Assembly (NCBI GenBank): GCA_013396755.1
Contig: VWZF01003402.1
Location: 496,001 to 560,000 of the forward strand
Length of the DNA stretch: 64,000 bases
Origin: Sclerurus mexicanus
Lineage: Eukaryota > Chordata > Aves > Passeriformes > Furnariidae
Direction of reading: 5' to 3'
Shown here: positions 26,968-35,908 of the stretch, piece after piece
How the letters are laid out: each line of letters opens with the position of its first letter
How positions within the stretch are numbered: position 1 is the stretch's first letter
Notes under the pieces: model-generated
Database searches by the model: none
The model's input: only the letters and a program-made list of their open reading frames with translations
What the model was told of the DNA's origin: nothing
Translations under genes and position numbers: made by a program

Positions 26968-27732
26968 TGCATCACATTTAACTTATTCATCAGTGACTTG
27001 GATGCAGGGTCAGATGCCTCCTCAGCAAGTTTGTTGGTGGCACAAAGCTGGTTGATACCCTTGAGTGCTGTGCAGCCCTTCAGAGGAACCTTAACAGGTT
27101 GAAGAGATGAGCAGAAAAGAACTGTCTGAAATTCAACAAAGGCAAGTTCAATTCCTGTCCTTGGGGAATAAAAACACCAGGCATCAGTACAGGCTGACCT
27201 GCTGAAAAACAGCTCCTGTGGAGAACGACCTGGGTGTCCTGGTGGACAAGACGTCTCTGAGACAGGAGTGTGACCTTTTTGACCAAGAAGACCAATGGTA
27301 TCCTGGGGTGCATTAGAAAGAGAACTGCCAGCAGGTCAAGGGAGGTGATCCTGTCCCTCTACTCTGCCTTTGTCAGGTGCATCTCGAGTTCTGTGTCCAG
27401 TTTTGGTCTCCTGAGAGACATGGAGTTCCTGGAGCAGGTCCAGCAGAGCACAACAAAGATGATTAAGGGACTGGAGCATCTGTCTTTAGAGAAAAGGCTG
27501 AGAGAGTTAGGCCTCTTCAGTCTCGAGAAGAGACAACTGAGAGGGGACCTCATCAATTTCTATAAATACCTGAAGGGAGTCTGTCAAGAGGATGAAGCCA
27601 GGCTCTTCTCAGTGGTGACAAGAAATAGGATAAGAGGTAACAGGCAGAAACTGACGTACAGGAAGTTCTCCCTAAATGTGCAGGTTACCAAACACTTGAA
27701 CAGGTTGCCCAAAGAGTTTGTGGGAGTCTCCC
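26968..27732 (+). mobile_element. CR1 LINE, 5' segment (split by LTR)
   Basis: This segment starts within reverse transcriptase (TTCATCAGTGACTTGGATGC at about 26985, reading FISDLDAG, followed by the degraded 'FADDTKLGG' region). It continues through the ORF2 C-terminal domain and breaks off inside the 3' UTR at the CTCCC that forms the left target duplication of the LTR at 27733-28500. The CR1 resumes at 28501. Removing the LTR and one CTCCC gives a continuous CR1 3' UTR, which demonstrates that the LTR landed in a pre-existing CR1. Confidence 0.93.
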
Positions 27733-27752
27733 TGTATTTGGGCGGAATTTGA
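27270..27752 (+). pseudogene. CR1 ORF2 C-terminal domain relic
   Basis: A 160-codon open frame, among the longest in the window, that encodes the C-terminal region of CR1 ORF2. Visible landmarks include TNGILGCIRKRTASRSREV near the start, EQVQQSTTKMIKGLEHLSLE, RELGLFSLEKRQLRGDLI and YKYLKG in the middle, then LNRLPKEFVGVSL. In a full ORF2 this lies after reverse transcriptase. There is no functional start; the first Met is fortuitous. The last few codons and the TGA stop at 27750-27752 come from the inserted LTR. The frame upstream of 27270 is disrupted, so no complete protein is encoded. Confidence 0.85.
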
Positions 27753-28500
27753 TGTGGGTATTTTTGGTCTGTGTTTGGCCCAGCCACCTGTGACGAGCTG
27801 TGCTTGTCCTGCCAAGTTATGGGAAAACAGGCTGATAAAGATGGTCTCTGGCCTTGAGAGAGAGATGTCTGTGTAAACTAAAATTAATTGGACTCTCACA
27901 ATTGGCTAATGGCCCTCCAAGGGCACTTGAAGGAGACCAAGAGGAGGAGTAGGATGAAGTAAGCCCCCAGATCCATTTAATAAAGACCTCCTGGAGCATA
28001 TCACGCAGGTGCCAATGCCCCCAGACATGCGCAAGAGGGTCCCACTTACATAACAGGGGGGAGGTGCCAAATACTTTTGCTTGGGCAGCTCTGGCCACTT
28101 CGTTCAGGTAAACATCATTTGGCCAATTAGATAAAAGGCAGATGGCTCATGGCTGTGGGTTCACTCACTTCACATGACAGGACAATGTTGCCATGGTGGG
28201 GATGCCCGCCATCACCTATGAGCCTGCTGACCCTTGAGGATGCAGCCACTGCTCGGGAAGTCTGGGCATTCCGGGGGTCGGTGAGACAACTCCATGGGAA
28301 ACACCTGGGCAATTTGGATGTCTACACCTGGAGGCTTATTTTCTCTTTTCTCTCTCTCTTTTGGGTTTCTTTCCTGTTTACTTGGCCACTTTTGGTAATA
28401 AAACTACTGGGTTTGGGTAATAAAACTTTTGGGTTAAGTTTTCTGCGATGTCTCAGTTTCAGCTTCCACATCCCTTCAGACCTCTGTTTTCCCTGGAACA
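27733..28500 (+). mobile_element. solo LTR of an endogenous retrovirus, 768 bp
   Basis: This is bounded by TGT at the 5' end and ACA at the 3' end and flanked by perfect 5-bp direct repeats CTCCC (27728-27732 and 28501-28505). It interrupts a CR1. No gag, pol or env sequence is present, so it is a solo LTR left by recombination between two LTRs. The plus orientation is set by polyadenylation signals AATAAA at 28397-28402 and 28419-28424, with another at 27979-27984. A CCAAT (28123-28127) followed closely by ATAAAA (28131-28136) may be promoter elements. A T/C-rich stretch (28339-28375) lies before the poly(A) signals. A 5-bp duplication fits ERVL or ERV1-type integration better than the 6-bp ERVK type. 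The family is not recognised. Confidence 0.9.
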
Positions 28501-28652
28501 CTCCCACACTGGAGACATTGAAGAACCATTTGGATGCAATCCTGTGTATATGCTCCAGGATGACACTGACTGAGCAGGAAGATTGGACCAGATGACCCTC
28601 TGCTGTCTCTTCCAACCTTAACCATTCTCTGATACTATGATTTTGTGATATT
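28501..28652 (+). mobile_element. CR1 LINE, 3' segment (split by LTR)
   Basis: Continuation of the CR1 at 26968-27732. It begins with the right CTCCC duplicate, then CACTGGAGACATTGAAGAAC, the later block GATTGGACCAGATGACCCTC (about 28580), and the tail TTCTCTGATACTATGATTTT at about 28625. The tail is the diverged CR1 terminal repeat, so the original element's 3' end is intact. Confidence 0.92.
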
Positions 28653-29699
28653 TATGAGGTCCCTTTGCTATTATGAATATTAATGGGAATATATTATATT
28701 TGGTGAGAGTCTTTTAATTAGAGAGGTTCTAAAGGATCCAATCAGTTAAATTGTTTATTTCAAAGGTAATCTGAAGTTAAAAACAGCTGGATGGTGTTGT
28801 CAACTTCAGGGTGTTTAATCTTAATTATCTTTCTATTTGTGCATATTATTTGTATTTAAATAAGTCGAGGGAAGAAGTCTAAGCTAACAAAAAAAACTGC
28901 TTCACTTAATTTCTTTTTCTGAAAGACGTGCAAAAATGTAAGCAAACTAGGCTGCTCCTTTGAGATTAGCTCTACTGTAATTCAGCTTTCTTCTTAAATA
29001 GTAGTGGAATATTAATTAGAAGTATTTTTGCTTGTTTTGAATTTATCAGTAACAAGAGAGCCTACCTATTTCCATTAACACTTTTTCTTCATTTTATGTT
29101 TTAATATTACTTCTTTAGAAAATAACCTTTAGAATATTTAAAGACTAATGTGAAACATTTAACCACTCATCCAATTTTTACAAGGATCCAAAATATTACT
29201 TGAACCTTCAAAATGGATCTAAAAGTGTGACATGTCAGTCTCCAAAGCAATGTACCAGAAATAATTTTTTTAAGACATTTAAACTGGTAGTAACAAAGAA
29301 TCGTTTAAATAAACATGGCATAACTACATGAATGTAACTGAATTATGAGTTTTTAGAAGATTTTGCATGTCTTGTTTGAGCAAGGGAAGCCAAAGTGGGT
29401 GGCAAATGAGAAAAAATAGTACTTATAAATATGGTGTAACATTAACCATAAATTTTCTGTTTCTGTAAAGAATGAACCAAAGCATCTTAAAATCAATGTT
29501 AAAATTTCCGGTATTGTCACACCAGTATTTAAAGGAGGAATGTGACAATGAAAACTGTTGATGATGTGAAACTGTGTGGCATCCTAGAAACATGGGGTAC
29601 TACAGGAATATTATACAGGAAGAAGTGAAAGCAAATAATACTAGTATAAGAAATACATCATTACATCATTAGAAAATTCCTATAAATGTCTGTTCTAAA
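28653..29699. other. AT-rich non-coding sequence
   Basis: No gene or element recognised. It runs up to the first copy of the 136-bp duplicated segment. Confidence 0.5.
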
Positions 29700-29835
29700 T
29701 CAGGTGCTCATTTGGAAAGAACAGAAGAAAATATTTTGATCACCAGGTGGCCGAGGCACCATTATAACTCATCAGTGGAGAAGGTAATGGAATTCTAACT
29801 CATAATTTATGAAAGATTATTTCAGTTAGTACCTC
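29700..29835 (+). repeat. 136-bp direct repeat, copy 1 (exon-like)
   Basis: Identical at all 136 positions to 32345-32480. This copy sits in unique AT-rich sequence with no transposon around it, so it is likely the source. It contains an 80-nt segment (29704-29783) preceded by CAG and followed by GTAATG, consistent with an internal exon. In the frame starting with two bases of a split codon it is open for 26 codons, beginning AHLERTEEN and ending NSSVEK. Upstream there is only a moderate pyrimidine tract. I do not recognise the peptide, and a frame this short is open by chance fairly often, so exon status is speculative. The repeat itself is certain. Confidence 0.95.
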
Positions 29836-30799
29836 TGCAAAAATTACTGGTAAGAACTGCATATCATTTATTCAAAGATTCATAAGATGATTTAACTTAA
29901 GAGTTTATGATATTCATAAAGTGTTTTGGAAAACGGCTTGAGATCCAACTGCAGTATTGTATTACTGTGGAATATATGAGGCACTGTGTTAGGTAACTAT
30001 GTTTAGCAGAGATTCCTCAGTCCCTAAACATTTTGTGAATAAAATATAAGTTCAGTGTGAATTTCTTTGTAGTGCTGCTGGGAGTAACACAGCTTGCTCG
30101 GCAAATGTTTCTGTAATTTAGTAGGGGGTTTGTAGAGAATTGTGCTGAAAGCTGACCTTTGAAATGCACTAAATTTTTCAGTGCCATCTTTTACGTGCAA
30201 TTTATCACTACTTTGTGGTTCACGTTGCATAGCACTTTATTTTTGAGCTAGTCAATAGGACTATTCAGTGTTTGAGACATTATCCAATATAAATTTAGTA
30301 TCTCATTTCATTCCTCAGTATGTATTAGCATCTTCTGCTTTTAAGCTTCTTGTTTCTTATGAAGTTATTTTTTTATGTGTATCTTAGTGCTCCCAGCTAT
30401 TGCTTTATATAATTTCTCTTACTTTTCTTTTCTCTTCAGCTTTTCTGAAGACTTTCTCATATTTTTGATTCTTTTTCTTTTTTTTAAATTATATCAAAAT
30501 AAGTATTTTCCTCTAAGTCCAGAGTATTCTTCTGTATTCACATATGTAAATATAGGCCTAAATATCAAAATACTTTTCATCTTACATACTATTTGCATTT
30601 CATAATTTCCTTTATGTGCTTTAAATAACCTGACTATTACTCCATTTAATAACTGTGATTGCAATTAAAATATTAATTAAAGCAGAATTAATTTTAAGAT
30701 TTCTTTTATATATCTGAAAATATGTTACAATTGTTCCCTCATTTTATACTGCATTGTTATAGACTGCTACTCAAGTATTCTATACCTCCCCGAAATAGG

Positions 30800-30828
30800 A
30801 GATAGATAGATAGATAGATAGATAGATG

Positions 30829-30899
<71 letters not shown>

Positions 30900-30921
30900 G
30901 ATAGATAGATAGATAGATAGA
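30800..30921. repeat. (GATA)n microsatellite
   Basis: About 30 GATA units with one GATG substitution near 30828 and a phase slip (GATGATA) near 30898-30903. Long uninterrupted runs between these sites make it likely to be length-polymorphic. The open frame on the minus strand that encodes repeated Ile-Tyr-Leu-Ser is only the translated microsatellite. Confidence 0.97.
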
Positions 30922-31159
30922 TTTGATGAACTGGAATAACAAATAAAGATATTTACCCAGATTGTTTTAAAAAGTTAACAGAAGACTTTAAAAAAAATTT
31001 AGTGATGGGAGGGGGAGTTGGAGGGTGGGTTCAAATTACTCATACCCTATTATTTTTTTCACCTACTTTTATGAAGGATTTAGAAGTAGAACAGGAAGGG
31101 GGAAACAAACAAACAAAAAACCCTCCAAAACAACCTGTATTTTTTCATGCATCGATCTG

Positions 31160-31216
31160 ATTAATTAATGAAATTCAATGAAATGATTAATTAATGAAAT
31201 TATTAATTAATGAAAT
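31160..31216. repeat. AT-rich short tandem repeat
   Basis: Three copies of ATTAATTAATGAAAT at 31160-31174, 31186-31200 and 31202-31216. The spacing is uneven (11 bases, then 1). Each unit contains the palindrome TTAATTAA. Confidence 0.9.
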
Positions 31217-31977
31217 TATATGTGTATCATTTACTGATCCCATCTGAGTACATGAGTGGTCTTCTTTCCCCTCTTTTGGTCTTCTGCTAAGCATGACAGC
31301 ATTTCAGAAATCAGAGTCTGCTTTGTGTCTGCATTTGTGTTTTGTTTGTACAGATTAGCACAGGCTCGGAGTGAACTGTCAGATCATCCCAATTTATGGC
31401 ATATATTAGTTTGACCACTGCAAATATTCTGTATACCCAAACCTCCTTTTTGAAGGAAATTAAACTGGTAGACGTTACACGGGAGAATTAAATATGCTTT
31501 CACTGTGAACTTCTTCTAAGTGCAGGGAATGTGAGTGTGCCCAGAGAAGGAGTTAGAACTGTTGAGAACACTCTAAAGAGGTTCTTATACTAAAAAAAAT
31601 ACCAGATGGTATCTTCATAACTTTCTCCTCCACCTTTCACCCATTTTTTCTCTGTCAGCATCCTTTATCTTTCACACACTTTCTTGCTGTCCTGCCCTTG
31701 TTGAATTGCTTGTCACTTTTCTATGAGATGTTTGACTATAAAATTTCTGTGAATAGAAACAGCAGACAGTTATGTCCTAATGGCTTTCCTTCCAATACAG
31801 GATGGGTTCAGTTTCTCCTGTGTTTACTTTTAATAGAATAGCTTATATCTCTTTTTTTGAAAGTGGAAATCTTTAGAAATTCTTTTCTGCATGGGTTTAT
31901 ACTTATCTGATGAAGCATGTTGAGGGAAACAATGGAATTTTGGTTCCCTAGCTGTCCATGAAAGCCAGCTTTTATAC

Positions 31978-32538
31978 ATCACCTGGCTGTAATGGAGTTA
32001 AGTGTCTTCATGGCCACCCATGCAGTGCTGTGCTTTGGATTTGTGGCTAAATAGTGTTGATAACACTAATGTATGTCTTTTTTCTACTCTGCACCCCGTT
32101 CACCCCATTGTGAGTAGAGTGGAGATGGACAAGAAGTTGGGAGTGCACACAGCTTGGACATCCCAACTGGATGAAGGGATATTCCACACCATATAAATTC
32201 TGCAATAAGAATGGGCAGAAGAATAAGGGTGAGGGGCTTTGACTTCCAAGGCGACCCTTGTCTGGTGACTGTTGGGTATCAATCTGTGTGTGGGAGGTGT
32301 TTTTTCTCTTTCCTTCTCTTATTAAACTCTCTTTACTGCAACCTTCAGGTGCTCATTTGGAAAGAACAGAAGAAAATATTTTGATCACCAGGTGGCCGAG
32401 GCACCATTATAACTCATCAGTGGAGAAGGTAATGGAATTCTAACTCATAATTTATGAAAGATTATTTCAGTTAGTACCTCCATCCCACTAGGGCTGCAGA
32501 GGGGGAGTGAGCAGCAGGGTGGGTGCCTAGCTAAGGAT
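31978..32538 (+). mobile_element. old ERV LTR interrupted by a 136-bp insert
   Basis: This matches, from memory, a common avian retroviral LTR. Blocks seen in order are AATGGAGTTAAGTGTCTTCA (about 31991), CAGTGCTGTGCTTTGGATTT (about 32022), GTTGATAACACTAATGT (about 32056), AAGAAGTTGGGAG (about 32130), GGATATTCCACACCATATAA (about 32178, with TATAAA at 32192-32197), CTTATTAAACTCTCTT (ATTAAA at 32321-32326), then CATCCCACTAGGG and GGGGGAGTGAGCAGC (about 32481-32515). The 136-bp duplicated segment lies between the last two parts. I find no intact terminal CA or target duplication, so the outer edges are approximate and the 3' end may be truncated. It is probably ERVL-like, and it is older than the two clean solo LTRs. 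Confidence 0.75.
32345..32480 (+). repeat. 136-bp direct repeat, copy 2 (inside LTR)
   Basis: Exact copy of 29700-29835, in the same orientation and 2,645 bp downstream. On the left, LTR sequence ending CTTTACTGCAACCT runs directly into it. On the right it is followed immediately by CATCCCACTAGGG, which again looks like LTR. It has therefore been inserted into, or has replaced part of, the LTR. The exon-like 80 nt (32349-32428) now has a long pyrimidine-rich tract from the LTR upstream (about 32299-32334) before the CAG. The local frame is open from 32258 to 32443. Divergence of the LTR against zero divergence of the insert implies that the copy is recent, has been gene-converted, or is an assembly artefact. 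Confidence 0.95.
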
Positions 32539-34433
32539 TAATGCAAAATGCTTTATCTACATTTCTGTAATATGAGTCTTCAGTTTTATGAAGTGGTAGA
32601 ACTTAGTCCTCAGTGTGCAAGAACCCAGAAGTGCACCCAAATCCTCATCTGATTTTGAGGATGTTAGTTCAGGTCTGTGGTGGGAAGTAAAAGAGACTGT
32701 TTATATATTTAAAATTGGGGATGTATAAGTATATTCCTGAATTTTGTCCTTACTAAATGTATTTCTAGAACAACGCTTAAAGAAGGATGCTTGTTACAGA
32801 ATCTTTTGTGTACTGCTTTAATGAGTTCCAAAATACACATGCACACATAAATATGCATGAGGAAAAATAATTTCATTCTTTACAAATGTGCTGAATATTT
32901 GCATGGCCATTAACAAATGAGCTCCAGGCCATGCATTGAAGCAGCCATAAAAACAGCAACAGCAATCCAATCATTTTTAGCTCTCTTATCTGATAAAGGT
33001 GCACACTTCAAGATCATTAAGCTTTCTGTGTAAATATGAGACATGTTAATCACACCGATTTCCATACAGTTTAGTAGAAGACGTATGAGGTATTTTTCTA
33101 TCATGTATCTGTATATATATATATATACACACACAAACATCTGATTTTGTATTTATAATGAAAAGTGGGTTTATATGTACAGATGCTATTTAATATGTTA
33201 GTATTTATACAAAACAGAAGAAAAGAAACCTCTACCTTTGATAGAAATAAATTATCTCATAGCATAAAAATAAATTATTAATTGCTCCCCAACACCTCAC
33301 TGCAATTACTTCTTGAGCAGGTTTCTTTAAATGATGCACCTATCTGCTTTCTGTGACGATTTGAGAGCTTTCGGACAAAAGGCTTAGATAAGCACATTAG
33401 AACAAATTCAGTAGGTATATAAAAAATTAAAACTTCTTTTTATACCATATAGTTATATTGGGAAGAAAATAAGATAAAGACAGTGTTGATATCACAGCTA
33501 AGATAGTCTTTCTTGCATTTTTTAAATTTAAAAATGCTGCTATGTAATATTTGAGAAAGTATTCAATCTATTTTAAATCCAACCACAGATTAATAACTCA
33601 AAGTCAAATAAAAGGAATAGCCTACATTCTGCAGATTTTGACCCTGTCAACATGACTTGAAAAACCTGGCAAAAAGGTTGTCCTCTTGTTGAATTGTTTG
33701 GCTCATGTTTTATGCACAAGCATACTTTGCTTCAATATTTGGCATAATGTCTCCCTGTTCCACCTCAGGGACAAATGCATCCAGGGCAACAAATAATAGA
33801 ACAGAGTCCCACTTTCTGTTACAGTTTGAGATAACCTGGATGATACAAGCTGCTACTGCAGGTCAGAATCTTGTTATTATACCTTTGCTTTTTAGAGATC
33901 CTCATTGAAAGTCCTTCTGCAACGGTGTAAAACAACCAATTGATTTCAGGAGTGGTTAACTATCATCTCCATTGTGTTCAGGAATGAATTACAGATTCTT
34001 TTTCTTCGCCGGCTGCTACCTAGATGAAGTTTGTCTCTGAGTTCTGGCGCAGGGCTTTTGGTCATGTGAAGACTCTGTGGAAATGGTGAAGCATGCCTTT
34101 CTTTATCAACATGCTTCCTCTTGAGTAACCTTCATCTTCTTTTTGCATTTATCTATTACATTCTCTTGGGAAATATTGCTTTTATGTCATAAGCCTGAAA
34201 CTTTTCTGATTTTGATGGAGATGGAGGACAACTTCATTGCATCCACTTTTCAAATCTCTTCTACAATGTGCTGGGCTGTAAGCTTGCTCTTGACAGCCTT
34301 TAGTTCCATGTTGAGGCAATATCAACCCTAAAGTAGATTCATTCAGTGGTGTAGGTACAAAACAAAGTGTATATGCTTTCTTATATGCATTTTCAGCCTG
34401 ATCTTGATAAAAAGATTTTAGAAAAAAAATGTT
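32539..34433. other. AT-rich non-coding sequence
   Basis: No gene or element recognised. A short TA/CA repeat lies at about 33111-33136. The block at about 33640-34160 is slightly richer in G and C but I cannot assign it. Confidence 0.5.
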
Positions 34434-34834
34434 TTTGATACAGTCTCTCACAGGATCCCTTCGGACAAACTGTCCAGCACACAGTTGGATAAACAGGTCA
34501 TGTGGTGGGTGAGCAACTGGCTCAGGGGTTGAGCACAGAAGGTAATAGTGAATGGGGTAAAATCCAGCTGGTGACCTGTCACTAGTGGGGTTCCACAGGG
34601 CTCCATCTTAAGCCCTCTGCTCTTCAACATCTTCATAAATAACTTGGATGCAGGACTGAAAGGGATACTGAGTAACTTTGCAGATGACACAAAACTGGGA
34701 GGAGCTGTTGACTCCCTGGAAGGCAGGGAAGCCCTGCAGAGGGACCTCAAGAAATTAGAGGACTGGGCAATCTCCAATCATATGAAGTTCAAGAAGGGAA
34801 AGTGCCAGAGCCTGCACCTGGGATGGGGCAATCC
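34434..34834 (+). pseudogene. CR1 reverse transcriptase relic
   Basis: Reverse transcriptase copies CR1 RNA into DNA at the nicked target. One frame carries FDTVSH, then SGVPQGSILSPLLFNIFINN (about 34584-34643), then FADDTKLGG (about 34677-34703) with both catalytic Asp residues, and the thumb-like REALQRDLKKLEDWAISN. Two in-frame TGA stops lie upstream, at 34530-34532 and 34572-34574, each where an Arg would be expected, consistent with CpG decay of CGA codons. The open part is 34644-34880, whose last codons are LTR. The copy is dead. Confidence 0.88.
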
Positions 34835-34840
34835 TGGATG
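34434..34840 (+). mobile_element. CR1 LINE, 5' segment (split by LTR)
   Basis: The CR1 copy begins within reverse transcriptase (TTTGATACAGTCTCTCACAG, reading FDTVSH) and runs through the catalytic region to GGGGCAATCCTGGATG. There the 334-bp LTR interrupts it, and the CR1 continues at 35175. It belongs to a different CR1 subfamily from the copy at 26968, judging by the blocks ATGAGTCAGCAGTGCCCTGG and CAGGCAAAGCATCGCCAGC in the 3' segment. Confidence 0.93.
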
Positions 34841-35174
34841 TGTGGAGAGTCAAGAACATTGCCAAATATTGCCAAAATAAAAGAGGGTTGTTAGACACTG
34901 GTGCCATGGTACCAACACTGGCATCACACTGTCTGCCCTGGTGTCACGTTGCTGAACATGGGGAAGAATGCAACCTCTGTCAAGAGCCTGGCACATGAAC
35001 GGTGCATGAACATTACATGTTGGGGACTCATTGGTGGGGAGAACACAGGCTGCTTTTTGATTGGGCAACTGATACAGAAACCAAAACTAAACTGGGTATA
35101 AATATACATGCATGCTAGACAATAAATGATTCTTTGCTGCACTACAAAGAGGGATCTGTGTCTCATCCACCACA
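34841..35174 (+). mobile_element. solo LTR of an endogenous retrovirus, 334 bp
   Basis: It begins TGTGG and ends CCACA, a perfect 5-bp terminal inverted repeat. It is flanked by TGGATG (34835-34840) and TAGATG (35175-35180), a 6-bp target duplication with one mismatch. It sits inside a CR1 whose sequence is continuous once it is removed. An inverted CCAAT box (ATTGG, 35060-35064), a strong TATA box (TATAAATATA, 35097-35106) and AATAAA (35121-35126) are ordered as in a compact retroviral promoter and R region on the plus strand. No internal viral sequence is present. The 6-bp duplication and small size suggest an ERVK or alpharetrovirus-like LTR. I recognise no named family. Confidence 0.88.
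35060..35106 (+). promoter_or_regulatory. LTR promoter: inverted CCAAT and TATA box
   Basis: ATTGG at 35060-35064 and TATAAATATA at 35097-35106 lie 33 bases apart within the 334-bp solo LTR, followed 14 bases later by a poly(A) signal. This is the usual order in short retroviral LTRs. Present activity is unknown. Confidence 0.6.
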
Positions 35175-35908
35175 TAGATGTATGTACAAACTGGACAATG
35201 GGGAATGAGAAAGCAGTGCCATGGAAAGGGAGGTCCTGGTCGATGGTAAATTTAATATGAGTCAGCAGTGCCCTGGCAGCCAGGAGGGTCAACCCTGTCC
35301 TGGGGGCATCAGGCAAAGCATCGCCAGCTGGTCGGGGCAGGGGATTGTCACGCTCTGCTCTGCACTGGGGCAGCCTCACCTTGAATATTGTGTGCAGTTT
35401 TGGGCCACGCAATATAAGAAAGGCATGAAGCTATTAGAGAGTGTCCAAAGGAGAGCAACATAGTTGGTGAAGGGCCTTGAGGGGAAGCCATGTGAAGAGA
35501 CCCTGAGGTCACTTGGTCTGTTCAGCCTGGAGAAGAGGAAACTGAGGGAAGACCACATTGCAGTCCTCAACTTCCTCATGAGGGAACTTCCTCAGGCAGG
35601 CACTGATCTTTTCTCTGTGGTGATCAGTAACAGGACCCAAGGGAATGGCCTGAAGTTGTGTCAGGAGAGGTTTAGATTGAATATTACAAAGCAGTTTCTT
35701 CACCCAGAGGATGGTTGGGCACTGGAACAGGTTCCCCAGGGAAGTGGTCACAGCACCAAGCCTGACAGAGTTCAAGTAGCATTGGGATGATAACTCTGAG
35801 GCACATGATGTGACTTTTGGGCATGGTCCAGTGCAGGGCTAAGAGTTAGACTTGATCATCCTTGTACATCCCTTCCAACTCAATGTATTCTGTGATTCTG
35901 TGAATGTT
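35175..35908 (+). mobile_element. CR1 LINE, 3' segment (split by LTR)
   Basis: This resumes the CR1 at 34434-34840 after the LTR. It covers the ORF2 C-terminal region (ATGAGTCAGCAGTGCCCTGG at about 35258; TTCAGCCTGGAGAAGAGGAA at about 35521; GGTTTAGATTGAATATTACA at about 35669) and the 3' UTR. It ends with CATCCCTTCCAACTCAATGT and ATTCTGTGATTCTGTGAATG at about 35888-35907, the intact CR1 terminal repeat. A TAG stop at 35462-35464 follows CAAAGGAGAGCAACA, where CR1 normally has an ACG/AAG codon pair. Confidence 0.93.

Larger units (their letters stand above)
29836..31977. other. AT-rich non-coding sequence
   Basis: No gene recognised. It holds the GATA microsatellite at 30800-30921 and a short AT-rich tandem repeat at 31160-31216. 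Confidence 0.5.

Noticed and set aside
28123..28136. CCAAT plus ATAAAA as a firm promoter in the 768-bp LTR
   Set aside because: The spacing of only a few bases is too short for a standard CCAAT-TATA arrangement, so it is mentioned only as possible.
28149..28595. 148-codon open frame
   Set aside because: It starts inside the solo LTR and reads across the right target duplication into the CR1, so it is a chance fusion frame.
30757..30942. Open frame encoding repeated Ile-Tyr-Leu-Ser
   Set aside because: It is the translation of the GATA microsatellite.
31160..31216. CRISPR-like array of short repeats
   Set aside because: Only three 15-base AT-rich units with 11- and 1-base spacers in a vertebrate genome; it is a simple tandem repeat.
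34924..35412. 162-codon open frame on the minus strand, the longest in the window
   Set aside because: It runs antisense across the 334-bp LTR and the adjoining CR1, both of which are explained on the plus strand; it has no domain of its own.
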